Shown piece after piece: positions 42,355 to 51,047 of a DNA stretch of 64,000 nt. Where the stretch lies: NCBI RefSeq assembly GCF_900112815.1, contig NZ_FOND01000001.1:466816-530815 (forward strand). The letters run 5' to 3'. A program made the position numbers and the translations under genes. This DNA comes from Blastococcus tunisiensis (lineage in GTDB: Bacteria; Actinomycetota; Actinomycetes; Mycobacteriales; Geodermatophilaceae). The notes below the pieces were generated by a model. It made no database searches, was not told where the DNA came from, and worked only from the letters and a program-made list of their open reading frames with translations. The number at the start of each line of letters is the position of its first letter. Within the stretch, counting starts at the first letter, position 1.

Positions 42355-43212
42355 ATGCTGATCGACCTGCACACCCACTCCTCGGTCTCCGACGGCACCG
42401 ACAGCCCGGCCGGGCTGCTGGAGGCCGCCCGCGCGGCCGGGATCGACGTGCTCGCGCTGACCGACCACGACACCACGGCCGGGTGGCCGGTCGCCGCCGC
42501 GGCGAGGCCGGCCGGCCTCACCGTCGTCCCCGGGATGGAGCTGTCCTGCCGGTGGATCTCCGGCGACCAGCCGCCGGTCAGCGTCCACCTGCTGGCCTAC
42601 CTCTTCGACCCGACCCACCCGGGGTTCGCGGCGGAGCGGGCGAGGCTGCGCGACGAGCGGCTCGAGCGCGGCGAGCGGATCGTCACCGCGCTCGCCGACG
42701 CCGGGTACGGCATCACCTGGGACCGGATCGTGGAGCGGTCCGAGGGCGGGGTGGTCGGGCGGCCGCACATCGCCCGCGCACTGGTCGAGGCGGGTGCTGC
42801 GGACTCGGTGGACCACGCCTTCGCGACCCTGTTGCACCACCGCAGCCCGTACTACGTCAGCAAGGCCGACACCGACGTCCGGGAGGGCATCGCCCTGGTG
42901 CGCGCGGCCGGCGGGGTCCCGGTCTTCGCCCACGGGCTGGCCACCAAGCGGGGGCGCGTCGTCGGGGACGACGCCATCGCGGCCATGGTCGAGGCCGGGC
43001 TCCTGGGGCTCGAGGTCGACCACCCCGACCACTCCCCGGACGAGCGGGCGCACCTGCGCGGCCTCGCGGCGGACCTGGACCTGATCACCACCGGGTCCAG
43101 CGACTACCACGGCACCAACAAGACCACCCCGATCGCAGCCTGCACCACCGACCCCGACCAGTTCGAGGCGATCCTGGCCGCGGGCACCGGCAGCGCGCCG
43201 TTCCGGGACTGA
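42355..43212 (+). CDS. PHP-domain metal-dependent phosphoesterase
   Basis: Protein of 285 aa with the PHP metal-binding motifs: IDLHTHSSVSDGTDSPAGLL, ALTDHDTTAGW, PGMELSC, a central HRSPYY block and TTGSSDYHG near the C-terminus. It is similar to RNase AM/3',5'-nucleoside bisphosphate phosphatase-like enzymes, which hydrolyse nucleotides or short RNA. All motif residues are present. ATG 42355 starts 22 bases after the PH-domain gene. Confidence 0.9.
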   Translation: MLIDLHTHSSVSDGTDSPAGLLEAARAAGIDVLALTDHDTTAGWPVAAAARPAGLTVVPGMELSCRWISGDQPPVSVHLLAYLFDPTHPGFAAERARLRDERLERGERIVTALADAGYGITWDRIVERSEGGVVGRPHIARALVEAGAADSVDHAFATLLHHRSPYYVSKADTDVREGIALVRAAGGVPVFAHGLATKRGRVVGDDAIAAMVEAGLLGLEVDHPDHSPDERAHLRGLAADLDLITTGSSDYHGTNKTTPIAACTTDPDQFEAILAAGTGSAPFRD

Positions 43213-43250
43213 GCCGGGAACCGTCGCACCCGGTCGCTACCGTCACGGGC

Positions 43251-44105
43251 ATGGGGTCGAGCGCGCAGATGGAGATGCCGGGCATGCCGCGCCGGTTGTT
43301 CTCCGCGACCCCGAGCAAGCTCGCGTCCTTCGCCGACTGCCCCCGCCGCTACCGCTACGCCTACGTCGACCGGCCCAGTCCGCCCAAGGGGCCGGCGTGG
43401 GCGCACAACACCGTCGGGGCGGCCGTGCACGCGGCGCTGCGCTCGTGGTGGGACCTGCCGGTGGAGAAGCGCACCACGGCCGCCGCGCGGCAGCTGCTGT
43501 ACGCCGCCTGGTCGCCGAACGGATTCCGCGACGCCGAGCAGGCGGAGCGGTGGCGGGCCCGTGCCGCCGGCTGGCTGACCGACTACGTGCCCACGCTCGA
43601 CCCGACCGACGAACCCGTGGGCAACGAGCGCACCGTCGGCGCCACCACGGAGCGGCTGGCGCTGTCCGGCCGGGTCGACCGGATCGACCAGCGCGGCGAG
43701 GAACTGGTGATCGTCGACTACAAGACCGGGCGGGTGCCCTCGACCGACGACGAGGCCCGCGGGTCACCGGCGCTGGCCGCCTACGTGCTCGGCGTGCGCC
43801 GCACCCTGCGCCGGCCGTGCAGCCGGGTGGAGCTGCACCACCTCCCCTCCGGCACGGTGGCCGCCTTCGAGCACACCGAGCGCTCGCTGGCCAACCACGT
43901 CCGGCGGGCCGAGGACATCGCCGAGGACATCACCGCCGCCACCGGGCAGCTGGCGGCCGGAGAGGACGCCGACGCCGCGTTCCCCGCCGTCCCGGGCCGG
44001 CAGTGCAGCTGGTGCGACTTCCGGCCCAGCTGCCCGACCGGTCAGGCCGCCGCCCCGCCGCGCGACACGTGGAGCTTCCTCGCCGAGGACGACGCCGGGG
44101 CGTGA
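43251..44105 (+). CDS. RecB-like PD-(D/E)XK nuclease with iron-sulfur cysteines
   Basis: Stand-alone Cas4/RecB-type nuclease of 284 aa. LSGRVDRID and LVIVDYKTGR supply the metal-binding Asp and the D-x-K of the nuclease core. One cysteine (FADCPRRYRY) and the C-terminal cluster CSWCDFRPSC form the four-cysteine arrangement typical of AddB/Cas4-like [4Fe-4S] nucleases. The same domain type forms the C-terminus of AdnA downstream. ATG 43251 lies 38 bases after the PHP gene. Confidence 0.9.
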   Translation: MGSSAQMEMPGMPRRLFSATPSKLASFADCPRRYRYAYVDRPSPPKGPAWAHNTVGAAVHAALRSWWDLPVEKRTTAAARQLLYAAWSPNGFRDAEQAERWRARAAGWLTDYVPTLDPTDEPVGNERTVGATTERLALSGRVDRIDQRGEELVIVDYKTGRVPSTDDEARGSPALAAYVLGVRRTLRRPCSRVELHHLPSGTVAAFEHTERSLANHVRRAEDIAEDITAATGQLAAGEDADAAFPAVPGRQCSWCDFRPSCPTGQAAAPPRDTWSFLAEDDAGA

Positions 44106-44156
44106 GGGAACGTCCCGTTGCAGGGCAGGCGCCGATGGCGGGGACGGCAGGCGCCC

Positions 44157-45032
44157 TCAGGCTGCCGGAGCCTCCGCCACGCGGTCCCACCCGGCCCAGA
44201 CGATCGGCGAGCGCCGGGCGCGCTGGGGCAGCCGCAGCAGGGCCTGCCGGAACGCCCTGAGCGCCCCCGTCGCCGCGGCGTCGGTCAGCCTCAGACCGGG
44301 CCATGAGTACATCCGGCGGGCCCACTGCGGCAGCAGCGACACGGCCAGCGCGGCCAGCCCGCCCCAGGCGCCCTGGGCCGGCGTCAGGTAGCGCACCCAG
44401 GTGGGCATCGGCGGCAGGGTGATCAGCCGGTAGGCATCGCGGGCGGCCGGGGTGACCGCCAGCTCCGGCCGGACCGCGTCGAAGTAGGCGGCCAGCGCGG
44501 TCACCGACTGCGGCACCTCCTCCCGCGCGATGCCGATCAGCTCGGCCGCCGTCGCCTGTTCGGCCACGTACCGGTCGGCGTCCGCGTCGGTCAGCGGCAC
44601 CCCGGCCCGACGGGCCACGGCCAGCAGCGAATCGACCTCGCAGCAGTGCACCCAGAGCAGCAGGTCCGGGTCGTCGACCCGGTAGGTGCGGCCGGTGGTC
44701 TCCTCGGTCCCGCCGAGCCGCCGGTGGATGCCCCGCACCCGCGCCGCGGCGCGCACCGCCTCGGAACGGGTGCCGAACGTGAGGGTGTCGACGTAGGTGG
44801 CCGTGCGGATCAGCCGCGGCCAGGGCTCGTCGCGGAAGCCACCGGAGAAACGCGCGACGCCGTCCATCGCCACCGGGTGCAGGGCCTGCAGCAGCAGTGC
44901 CCGGAGCCCGCCGACGGAGAACGACGGGTCGGAGTGGATCCGCCAGGTCACGCTGTCCGGGCCGAAGAACCCGAGCCGGTCCTCCTCGGTCGTCCACGCG
45001 TCCGGGGGCAGGGGTGGGTGCGGGCGGCTCAT
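44157..45032 (-). CDS. Oxygenase MpaB/DUF2236-family protein
   Basis: Protein of 291 aa with the family pattern SVTWRIHSDPSFSVGGLRAL, LLQALHPVAMDGVARFSGGF, WVHCCEVDSLL and RDAYRLITLPPMPTWV. Members of this family (latex-clearing protein/MpaB group) bind b-type haem and carry out oxygenase reactions; the reaction of this one is unknown. The His in ALHPVAM is the likely haem ligand region. It overlaps the hydrolase gene by four bases. Confidence 0.88.
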   Translation of the reverse strand: MSRPHPPLPPDAWTTEEDRLGFFGPDSVTWRIHSDPSFSVGGLRALLLQALHPVAMDGVARFSGGFRDEPWPRLIRTATYVDTLTFGTRSEAVRAAARVRGIHRRLGGTEETTGRTYRVDDPDLLLWVHCCEVDSLLAVARRAGVPLTDADADRYVAEQATAAELIGIAREEVPQSVTALAAYFDAVRPELAVTPAARDAYRLITLPPMPTWVRYLTPAQGAWGGLAALAVSLLPQWARRMYSWPGLRLTDAAATGALRAFRQALLRLPQRARRSPIVWAGWDRVAEAPAA

Positions 45033-45976
45033 GCCCCTTCTTCGCCGGCGGGTGGCTGCGTGGACGCGGCCGAGGCATCCGCCCAGAAGTCGAGCAGCAG
45101 CTCCAGGGTCCGGACCGGGTTCTCGACGGCGGGGGAGTGGATCGACCCGTTGATGACCTCGTGGCGGGCGCCCAGCCGCTGCGCCATGTCCGCCTGCACG
45201 TGCGGGAGCCAGGCGTCGTCGGCCTCGCCGTGGGCGACGAGCAGTGGCAGGCCGACCGCCCGGAGCTCGGCGACGCGATCGGGCTCGGACAGCATCGCGT
45301 CCGCCATGCCGCGCAGCCCCGCCTCGGCGTTGCGCAGGAACCGGCGGGTGTAGAACTCCCGCGTCGGCGCCGGAACCGCCTGCGCCTTGGGATCGGTCAT
45401 CGCCAGCTGCTCGAGCGTCTCGTGCACCAGTCGCACGCCCCCGGCGTCCAGCAGCGGCCCGAGGTGGTCGAGCAGCTCGGCGCGCCGTCCGGTGAGCCGC
45501 GACGGGCCCGAGCCGAGCAGGGTGAAGGAGGTGAAGAGGGTGGGCTCGGCCAGTACCGCGGCCCGGGTGACCAGCCCGCCGAAGCTGTGCCCGAGCAGGT
45601 GCAGCGGCTCGCCGGACTCCTCGCGCAGCACCCGGGCGACGGCGACGACGTCCTGCCCGAGCTCCGCGACCGAGTAGGCGGCCGGGTCGTCGGGCCCGGG
45701 GGACTCGTACTGACCGCGCTGGTCGAGGGCGACCACCCGGTAGCCCGCCACGGCCAGCGGCGCCAGCAGCGGCGCGAAGTCCTCCTTGCTGCCCGTGTAG
45801 CCCGCCACCAGCAACGTGGTCCCGCGGACGGCCTCGCCGCCGGTGTCCAGCGCGGTCAGCGGGCCGGCGCGCCCCGGGAAGGTCCGGTTCGCCGCGTCGT
45901 GCTGGGCGAGCTGCCGCAGATCGTCGGGGGCGATCGCGAGGGACACGGTGTCGTCGGGGCCGCCGGGCAGGACCAT
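45029..45976 (-). CDS. Alpha/beta hydrolase
   Basis: Protein of 315 aa. Core elements: oxyanion strand LLVAGYTGSKEDFAPLL, nucleophile elbow LLGHSFGGL (Ser near 145), acidic region LLVAHGEADDAW, and late His in NGSIHSPAV. It is a soluble serine hydrolase with unknown substrate. Co-transcribed with the MpaB-like gene (ATGA overlap). ATG 45976. Confidence 0.88.
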   Translation of the reverse strand: MVLPGGPDDTVSLAIAPDDLRQLAQHDAANRTFPGRAGPLTALDTGGEAVRGTTLLVAGYTGSKEDFAPLLAPLAVAGYRVVALDQRGQYESPGPDDPAAYSVAELGQDVVAVARVLREESGEPLHLLGHSFGGLVTRAAVLAEPTLFTSFTLLGSGPSRLTGRRAELLDHLGPLLDAGGVRLVHETLEQLAMTDPKAQAVPAPTREFYTRRFLRNAEAGLRGMADAMLSEPDRVAELRAVGLPLLVAHGEADDAWLPHVQADMAQRLGARHEVINGSIHSPAVENPVRTLELLLDFWADASAASTQPPAGEEGA

Positions 45977-46010
45977 GCCCCGAGTGTGCCCTGCGGGGAG
46001 GGCTCCGCCG

Positions 46011-47156
46011 TCAGCGGTACCCGAGGACCCGCTCGTCCGCCCGGAGCACCACGGCCGGACCGACGGTCGCCGCCGTTCCTCCTCGTGGCGGTGCGCCCGC
46101 CGCCGAGCGGGACAGCTCGGCGCCGGTCAGCAGGTCCCGGACGGAGAACCCGGCCGGATCGGGGAGGACCAGGCGGCCGGGACGGGCGGCGTCCTTCGTG
46201 CCGGGGTCGACGGGCAGGCCGGTCGCCGGCGCCTCCCAGAGGGCAGCGCCCGAGGCGGTGTCCCGCGCGGTCACCACCCCGCCGATGCGCACCAGCGACA
46301 CCGACCCGACGGTCACCTGGTCGACGTCCGCCGTCGCCGGGGCGACCGGTTGCCGGGCCAGCTCGGTGCCGTCGGGTCCCGACAGCGTGTGCACCGCGGC
46401 GCCGACGCGCACGGTCACCGTCCCGTCGGCTCCCAGCAGCCCGACCGGTTCGCCCCCGTCGGCGGGGAGGGTGCGGGTCCAGTGCTCCGTGCCGGCGAAG
46501 CCGTCGAGGAGGCGCACCCGCACGTCCGTGCTGCCGGTGCAGCGCTGCAGGACCACGACCCCGGTGCTCCCGGTGTCCGAGTCGAGGAATCGGCAGCCCG
46601 CCGGCGCGGCCGACCGCCAGCGGATCCCGCTGCCGGTCGGGTCGAATGTCAGGACCCCGGTGGGGTTGGACGCGAGCACGATGGCGCTGGTCGAGTCGAG
46701 GACCGCGTCCCCGGCGAGGTTCAGGTTCCGCGTCCACCGGCGCACCCCGGTGCCCGCGTCCAGGGCGACCGCCTCGTCGCAGCGGTCCGCGGTGGCGAAC
46801 ACCGCCACGGCCACCCCGTCGGTGGCGGTCAGGCCGCACAACCGGGCGTCGGACCGCGTGTAGTGCCACGCCTGCTCGCCGGTGAGCGGGTCGAGCGCCC
46901 GCACGCCGTGCCCGGATCCGAGGAGGACCCGGCCCTCCGCCACGAGCCGCTCCGGGGCGAGGCCGGCCCCGGCCGACCACGCCTCGGAGACGGCACCGGC
47001 CGGCGTCCCAGAGGGGACGTCGGCCGGTGGTGCGGTGGTGCTCCGCGTGGCCGCCGCGTCCGAGCCCCGCCAGAGGAGGGCGGCGACGAGCAGCAGCGCG
47101 ACGGTGGCCGCCGTCCAGACCCAGACCCGCAGCGGCGGGCGACGAACTCCGGACAC
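46011..47156 (-). CDS. Membrane-anchored PQQ-type beta-propeller protein
   Basis: Protein of 381 aa with one N-terminal helix (VWVWTAATVALLLVAALLW) followed by a Ser/Thr/Pro linker and repeated propeller blades of the BamB/PQQ type (VRALDPLTGEQAWHY, AVALDAGTGVRRWTR, VTARDTASGAALWEA). It probably faces the cell exterior. No enzymatic signature is visible. It starts at GTG 47156, 11 bases beyond the end of the DEAD-box helicase gene on the same strand. Confidence 0.82.
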   Translation of the reverse strand: MSGVRRPPLRVWVWTAATVALLLVAALLWRGSDAAATRSTTAPPADVPSGTPAGAVSEAWSAGAGLAPERLVAEGRVLLGSGHGVRALDPLTGEQAWHYTRSDARLCGLTATDGVAVAVFATADRCDEAVALDAGTGVRRWTRNLNLAGDAVLDSTSAIVLASNPTGVLTFDPTGSGIRWRSAAPAGCRFLDSDTGSTGVVVLQRCTGSTDVRVRLLDGFAGTEHWTRTLPADGGEPVGLLGADGTVTVRVGAAVHTLSGPDGTELARQPVAPATADVDQVTVGSVSLVRIGGVVTARDTASGAALWEAPATGLPVDPGTKDAARPGRLVLPDPAGFSVRDLLTGAELSRSAAGAPPRGGTAATVGPAVVLRADERVLGYR

Positions 47157-47167
47157 GGCGACCGAGG

Positions 47168-48898
47168 TCAGGAGGCCGCGGACTCCGCGCCGCCACCGCT
47201 GCGGTTGGCGCCGCCACGGCGGCGACGGCGGCGGGGCCTGGAGGCCGTGCCGTCGGAGGGTGCGGACTCGGCGGCGGCCGGGGCGGACCCGCCCTGCGCG
47301 GCTCCGGCTCCTGCCGCGGCGGCCCCGGTGCCCCGGGTGCGGCGGCGCGGACGGCTCTTGCCCTCACCGGAGCCCTGCTCGCCGGCCGGACCGCGCGAGC
47401 CGCCCCGACCGCCGGAGTCACGACCGCCGGAGTCACGGCCACCGGAGTCGCGGCCACCGGAGTCGCGACCGCCCGACGTGGGCCGGTTGCGCTTGCCGGT
47501 CTCGCCGAGGTCCTCGAGCGTCTCGGCGTCCAGACCCTCCCGGGTCCGCTGCGAGCGGGGCAGCCGGCCCTTCGCCCCCTCGGGGACGTCGAGGTCGGTG
47601 TAGACCCACGGCGAGGTGGAGTAGGTCTCCGGCGGGTCGGCGAAGTCGAGGTCGAGCGCCTTGTTGATCAGCTGCCAGCGCGGGATGTCGTCCCAGTCCA
47701 CCAGCGTGACCGCGACGCCCGTGCTTCCGGCGCGACCGGTGCGGCCGATCCGGTGCACGTAGGTCTTCTCGTCCTCCGGGCACTGGTAGTTGACGACGTG
47801 GCTGACGCCGGTGACGTCGATGCCGCGGGCGGCGACGTCGGTGGCGACCAGGACGTCGACCTTGCCGCTGCGGAAGGCGCGCAGCGCCTGCTCGCGGGCG
47901 CCCTGCCCGAGGTCGCCGTGCACGGCGGCCGCGGCGAACCCGCGGTCGACCAGCTCGTCGGCGACCTTCTGCGCGGTGCGCTTGGTGCGGCAGAACACCA
48001 TGACCAGGCCGCGGTCGCGGGACTGCAGCACCCGGGACAGCAGCTCGGGCTTGTCCAGGTTGTGCGCCCGGTAGATGAACTGGGTGGTCTGCGGGACCGT
48101 CGAGCCCTCGTCGTTGCCGTGCGCCCGGATGTGGGTCGGCTGGGTCATGAACGACCGGGAGAGCGTCACGATCGGGCCGGGCATCGTCGCGGAGAACAGC
48201 ATCGTCTGCCGCTTGTCCGGGACCATCGCCAGGATCCGCTCGATGTCGGGCAGGAAGCCGAGGTCGAGCATCTCGTCGGCCTCGTCGAGGACGAGCACCT
48301 TGACCTTGCCCAGGATCAGGTCACCGCGCTGGGCCAGGTCGAGCAGCCGGCCGGGAGTGCCGACCACGATCTCGACGCCCTGCTGCAGCGACTCGATCTG
48401 CGGCTCGAACGCGCGGCCGCCGTAGATGGCCTGCACGCGGATGCCGCGCCGGGCGCCGGCGGCGCCCAGGTCGCGGGCGACCTGCACGCACAGCTCGCGG
48501 GTGGGGACGACGACCAGCGCCTGCGGGACGCCGTCGCCGCCCTCGGCCGGCGGGCTGACCCGCTGCAGCATCGGCACGCCGAAGCCCAGGGTCTTGCCGG
48601 TGCCGGTGCGCGCCTGGCCGATCAGGTCGTTGCCGGCCAGGGCCAGCGGGAGGGTCAGCTCCTGGATGGCGAAGGTGCGGTGGATCCCGACCTCGGCCAG
48701 CGCGGCGACGACGTCGGGGTGCACGTCGAAGTCGCTGAACAGCGGGCTGTCGCTGGCGACGGGGGCGCCGCCGAGCTCCTCGACCTGGGACTCCAGCTCC
48801 TCGGGGGCCGGCGCACCGGTCTCGGCGTGCTCGAGCGCGACCGCCTCGGGGCTCGGCGCGGCATCGGTGGACGTGGGGCTGTTCTCGATGGAGGTCAG
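47168..48898 (-). CDS. DEAD-box ATP-dependent RNA helicase
   Basis: RNA helicase with Q motif (FAIQELTLPLAL), Walker A ARTGTGKT, PTREL, VLDEADEM, SAT, VFCRTKRTAQKVADEL, DVAARGIDV and HRIGRTGRAG. The C-terminal 120 residues are disordered and basic, with five GGRDS repeats and Arg clusters, typical of actinobacterial RhlE/CsdA-like proteins. The frame stays open and protein-like upstream of the first conventional start (GTG 48724): it includes LFSDFDVHPDVV, whose Phe belongs to the helicase fold, and an acidic N-terminus (SIENSPTSTDAAPSPEAV). No ATG, GTG or TTG occurs there, so I infer CTG at 48898 (576 aa). It is likely the counterpart of M. tuberculosis Rv3211. Confidence 0.88.
   Translation of the reverse strand: MTSIENSPTSTDAAPSPEAVALEHAETGAPAPEELESQVEELGGAPVASDSPLFSDFDVHPDVVAALAEVGIHRTFAIQELTLPLALAGNDLIGQARTGTGKTLGFGVPMLQRVSPPAEGGDGVPQALVVVPTRELCVQVARDLGAAGARRGIRVQAIYGGRAFEPQIESLQQGVEIVVGTPGRLLDLAQRGDLILGKVKVLVLDEADEMLDLGFLPDIERILAMVPDKRQTMLFSATMPGPIVTLSRSFMTQPTHIRAHGNDEGSTVPQTTQFIYRAHNLDKPELLSRVLQSRDRGLVMVFCRTKRTAQKVADELVDRGFAAAAVHGDLGQGAREQALRAFRSGKVDVLVATDVAARGIDVTGVSHVVNYQCPEDEKTYVHRIGRTGRAGSTGVAVTLVDWDDIPRWQLINKALDLDFADPPETYSTSPWVYTDLDVPEGAKGRLPRSQRTREGLDAETLEDLGETGKRNRPTSGGRDSGGRDSGGRDSGGRDSGGRGGSRGPAGEQGSGEGKSRPRRRTRGTGAAAAGAGAAQGGSAPAAAESAPSDGTASRPRRRRRRGGANRSGGGAESAAS
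47411..47475. repeat. 15-bp tandem repeat coding for GGRDS units
   Basis: About four to five copies of a 15-bp unit like GCCACCGGAGTCGCG within the helicase gene encode repeated Gly-Gly-Arg-Asp-Ser. Such in-frame repeats can change copy number without shifting the frame. Confidence 0.8.
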
Positions 48899-49214
48899 TG
48901 CTCTCGCCTCTGGTCTGCGGGGGGATGGGGCCGTCGCGTCTCATCGCGTCGGACCTGTCCCGGTCGGTTGTCGCGGGATCGGTTCCAGCGCCGACGCAGC
49001 CAGCAGAACCGGGCGTTCCGGAGATCGGCCCGGGAGACAGCCCGAGAGGGCGTCGTCCAGCGGTCGTCAGCGCACAGATACACAGCGCACCCGGAGGTAC
49101 GCCGGTTCCCATGGTAGCGCGGCCACCGGTTAGCCTCTGCGCGCCGCGCTGTCGCCGGTGACCTGCGCCACCTTCCGGCGACCGGCGTCCCGTCCCTGGA
49201 CCCAGGAGAGATGT
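48899..49214. other. Divergent intergenic region
   Basis: The 316 bases between the helicase gene and the ferritin-like gene hold no recognisable gene. It should carry promoters for both. TAGCCT at 49131-49136 could be a -10 box for the rightward gene but has no clear -35 partner. I found no strong hairpin. Confidence 0.5.
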
Positions 49215-49868
49215 GTGACGACCCCGGTCGACAGCAGTGCCGTCGTGGACCTGCTGGGCGCGCTCGCCTACGCCGAGCTCACCGCGTTCGACCGGCTGGC
49301 GGAGGACGCCCGGCTGGCGCCCACGCTCACCGGTCGGGCCGCGCTGGCGCGGATGGCCGCCGCCGAGATCGGGCACCACTGCCGCCTGGTGGAGCGGCTG
49401 GAGGAGCTGGGCGCCGACCCGTCGCAGGCGATGGCGCCGTTCGTGCCCGCCCTGGACGCCTTCCACGAGAGCACCCGGCCCAGCACCTGGCTGGAGGGGC
49501 TGGTGAAGGCCTACGTCGGCGACGGCCTGGCCACCGACTTCTACCGGGAGATCGCGGCGTTCCTCCCCGACCCCGACCGCGCGCTGGTGCTGGAGGTCCT
49601 CGACGACACCGGGTACGCCGACTTCGCCGTCCGCGAGGTGCGCGCGGCGATCCGGGCCGACCGGAAGGTCCCCGGCCGGCTGTCGCTGTGGGGACGGCGG
49701 CTGGTCGGCGAGGCCATGAGCCAGTCGCAGGCGGTCATCGCCGAGCACGACGGGCTGGCCGGGCTGATCATCGCCGGGACCGGGGACCTCTCCGGCGTGG
49801 CGAAGCTGATCGAGCGCATCACCGGCGCGCACACCCGGCGCATGAAGGCCCTGGGGCTCAACCCGTGA
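49215..49868 (+). CDS. Ferritin-like/tRNA hydroxylase (MiaE)-like diiron protein
   Basis: Protein of 217 aa, predicted four-helix bundle. The likely metal ligands lie in AYAELTAFDRL, RMAAAEIGHHCRLVERL and VREVRAAIRADRK, which carry the E-(x)n-ExxH pattern of ferritin-like diiron proteins. It corresponds by position to M. tuberculosis Rv3210c. GTG 49215 is chosen because AGGAGAG lies 5 bases upstream; an ATG four bases earlier is in another frame. It overlaps the SDR gene (GTGA). Confidence 0.8.
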   Translation: MTTPVDSSAVVDLLGALAYAELTAFDRLAEDARLAPTLTGRAALARMAAAEIGHHCRLVERLEELGADPSQAMAPFVPALDAFHESTRPSTWLEGLVKAYVGDGLATDFYREIAAFLPDPDRALVLEVLDDTGYADFAVREVRAAIRADRKVPGRLSLWGRRLVGEAMSQSQAVIAEHDGLAGLIIAGTGDLSGVAKLIERITGAHTRRMKALGLNP

Positions 49869-50545
49869 ACGGGGGGCAGCACCTGCTGGTGGTCGGGGCC
49901 GGGCCGGGCATCTCCCAGGCCACCGCCGGCCGGCTGGGCGCCGCCGGCCATGCCGTCGGCCTGGTCGCCCGCCGGGAGGCCTCGCTCGCCGAGGTCGGTG
50001 GCGCGCTGCGCGAGGACGGCGTCCGCGCGGAGTGGGCGACGGCGGACGCCGCCGACCCGGACTCGCTGACCGGGGCCGTGGAGACGCTGGTCGCGGCGCT
50101 GGGGCCGGTGGACGTCCTGCTCTACAACGTGTCGGTGGGCCGGTCGGCCGCGGTGCCCGAGCTGACCCCTGAGCAGCTCCTCGGTGATCTGGCAGCGGGG
50201 GTGGTGGGCCTGCAGACGGCGGTCCGCGCCGTCCTGCCGGGGATGCGCGAACGGGGTGCGGGCACGGTCCTGGTCACCGGGGGCGGGGCCGCCGATCGGC
50301 CCATCCCCGCGATGGCGACCCTGGGCGTGCAGAAGGCGGCGCTGCGGGCGCTGGCCGAGGTGCAGGCGCGCGCCCTGGCCCCCGACGGCATCCACGTGGC
50401 CACGGTGACCGTCCGCGGCCTGGTGGGGGACGGGGACCGGCAGATCTCCCCGGACCGGGTCGCCGCCGTCTACGCCGAGCTGGTGGCCGAGACCGCCGGT
50501 CCGCCGGAGGGCTGGCGGACAGTCGTCGACCTCACCGTCTCCTGA
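49865..50545 (+). CDS. Short-chain dehydrogenase/reductase-like protein
   Basis: Protein of 226 aa with a Rossmann fold start (LLVVGAGPGISQATAGRLGA) and LLYNVSVG. The catalytic Tyr-x-x-x-Lys motif is replaced: the expected region reads MATLGVQKAALRAL, with Lys but Leu or Thr where Tyr should be. The usual Ser strand reads VLVTGGGAADRP. It is thus an atypical SDR that may bind nucleotide without classical catalysis. It is coupled to the ferritin-like gene by a GTGA overlap. Confidence 0.8.
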   Translation: MNGGQHLLVVGAGPGISQATAGRLGAAGHAVGLVARREASLAEVGGALREDGVRAEWATADAADPDSLTGAVETLVAALGPVDVLLYNVSVGRSAAVPELTPEQLLGDLAAGVVGLQTAVRAVLPGMRERGAGTVLVTGGGAADRPIPAMATLGVQKAALRALAEVQARALAPDGIHVATVTVRGLVGDGDRQISPDRVAAVYAELVAETAGPPEGWRTVVDLTVS

Positions 50546-50550
50546 ACCAC

Positions 50551-50589
50551 GACGGGGCGCCGTCCGCGGGGAGCGGACGGCGCCCCGTC
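50551..50589. terminator. Perfect 17-bp hairpin, bidirectional terminator
   Basis: GACGGGGCGCCGTCCGC and its complement with a 5-base loop. It lies between the converging SDR and DUF3107 genes and should terminate both. Confidence 0.88.
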
Positions 50590-50626
50590 GGGACGCGCGG
50601 TGGGTCCGGGTGGTTCGCCGGCGGGA

Positions 50627-50863
50627 CTACGCCCCGGCGATGAAGCCGACCCGGCGCTGGTCGGCCTGCGCGATCTCCACGTAGGCGATCCGGTCGACGG
50701 GGACGACGACGCGACGACCCCGTTCGTCGACCAGGGTCAGCAGGCCGTCCTTGGACGAGCCGGACATGGCTGCGGCGACGTCCGCAGCGATCTCGTCGGG
50801 GGTCTTGGGGCTGTCGATGACCAGCTCCCGGGGGGAGTGCTGGACGCCGATCTTGACTTCCAC
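50627..50863 (-). CDS. DUF3107-family protein
   Basis: Protein of 78 aa (VEVKIGVQHSPRELVIDSPK, AAAMSGSSKDGLLTLVDERG, VPVDRIAYVEIAQADQRRVG). It matches the actinobacterial DUF3107 family, which includes M. tuberculosis Rv3208A (TB9.4). Function unknown. The GTG at 50863 has GAGGAGGAA upstream. Confidence 0.88.
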   Translation of the reverse strand: MEVKIGVQHSPRELVIDSPKTPDEIAADVAAAMSGSSKDGLLTLVDERGRRVVVPVDRIAYVEIAQADQRRVGFIAGA

Positions 50864-50980
50864 GTGGGCGATTCCTCCTCGGTTCGCGACTGACCCCACG
50901 CTAGCCCAGCGGTGCCACGACCGGCCCGACGTGCGACTGCGCCGACAGCGAACGCGGCGAGCTGCGGGAGACGCCGCGCC

Positions 50981-51042
50981 GCAGAGACGGGGCCGCAGGA
51001 CGGGGCCGCAGGACGGGGCCGCCGGGTGGGGCCGCCGGGTGG
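50981..51042. repeat. 13-bp tandem repeat
   Basis: About five units of the type GCAGGACGGGGCC, the last two drifting to GCCGGGTGGGGCC, lie just beyond the stop of the TetR gene. It is not coding in any supported frame and may affect transcript ends. Confidence 0.75.
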
Positions 51043-51047
51043 ATCCG

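Noticed and set aside
44106-44156. Terminator between the RecB-like and MpaB-like genes
   Set aside because: Only short imperfect complementarity is present, not enough for a call.
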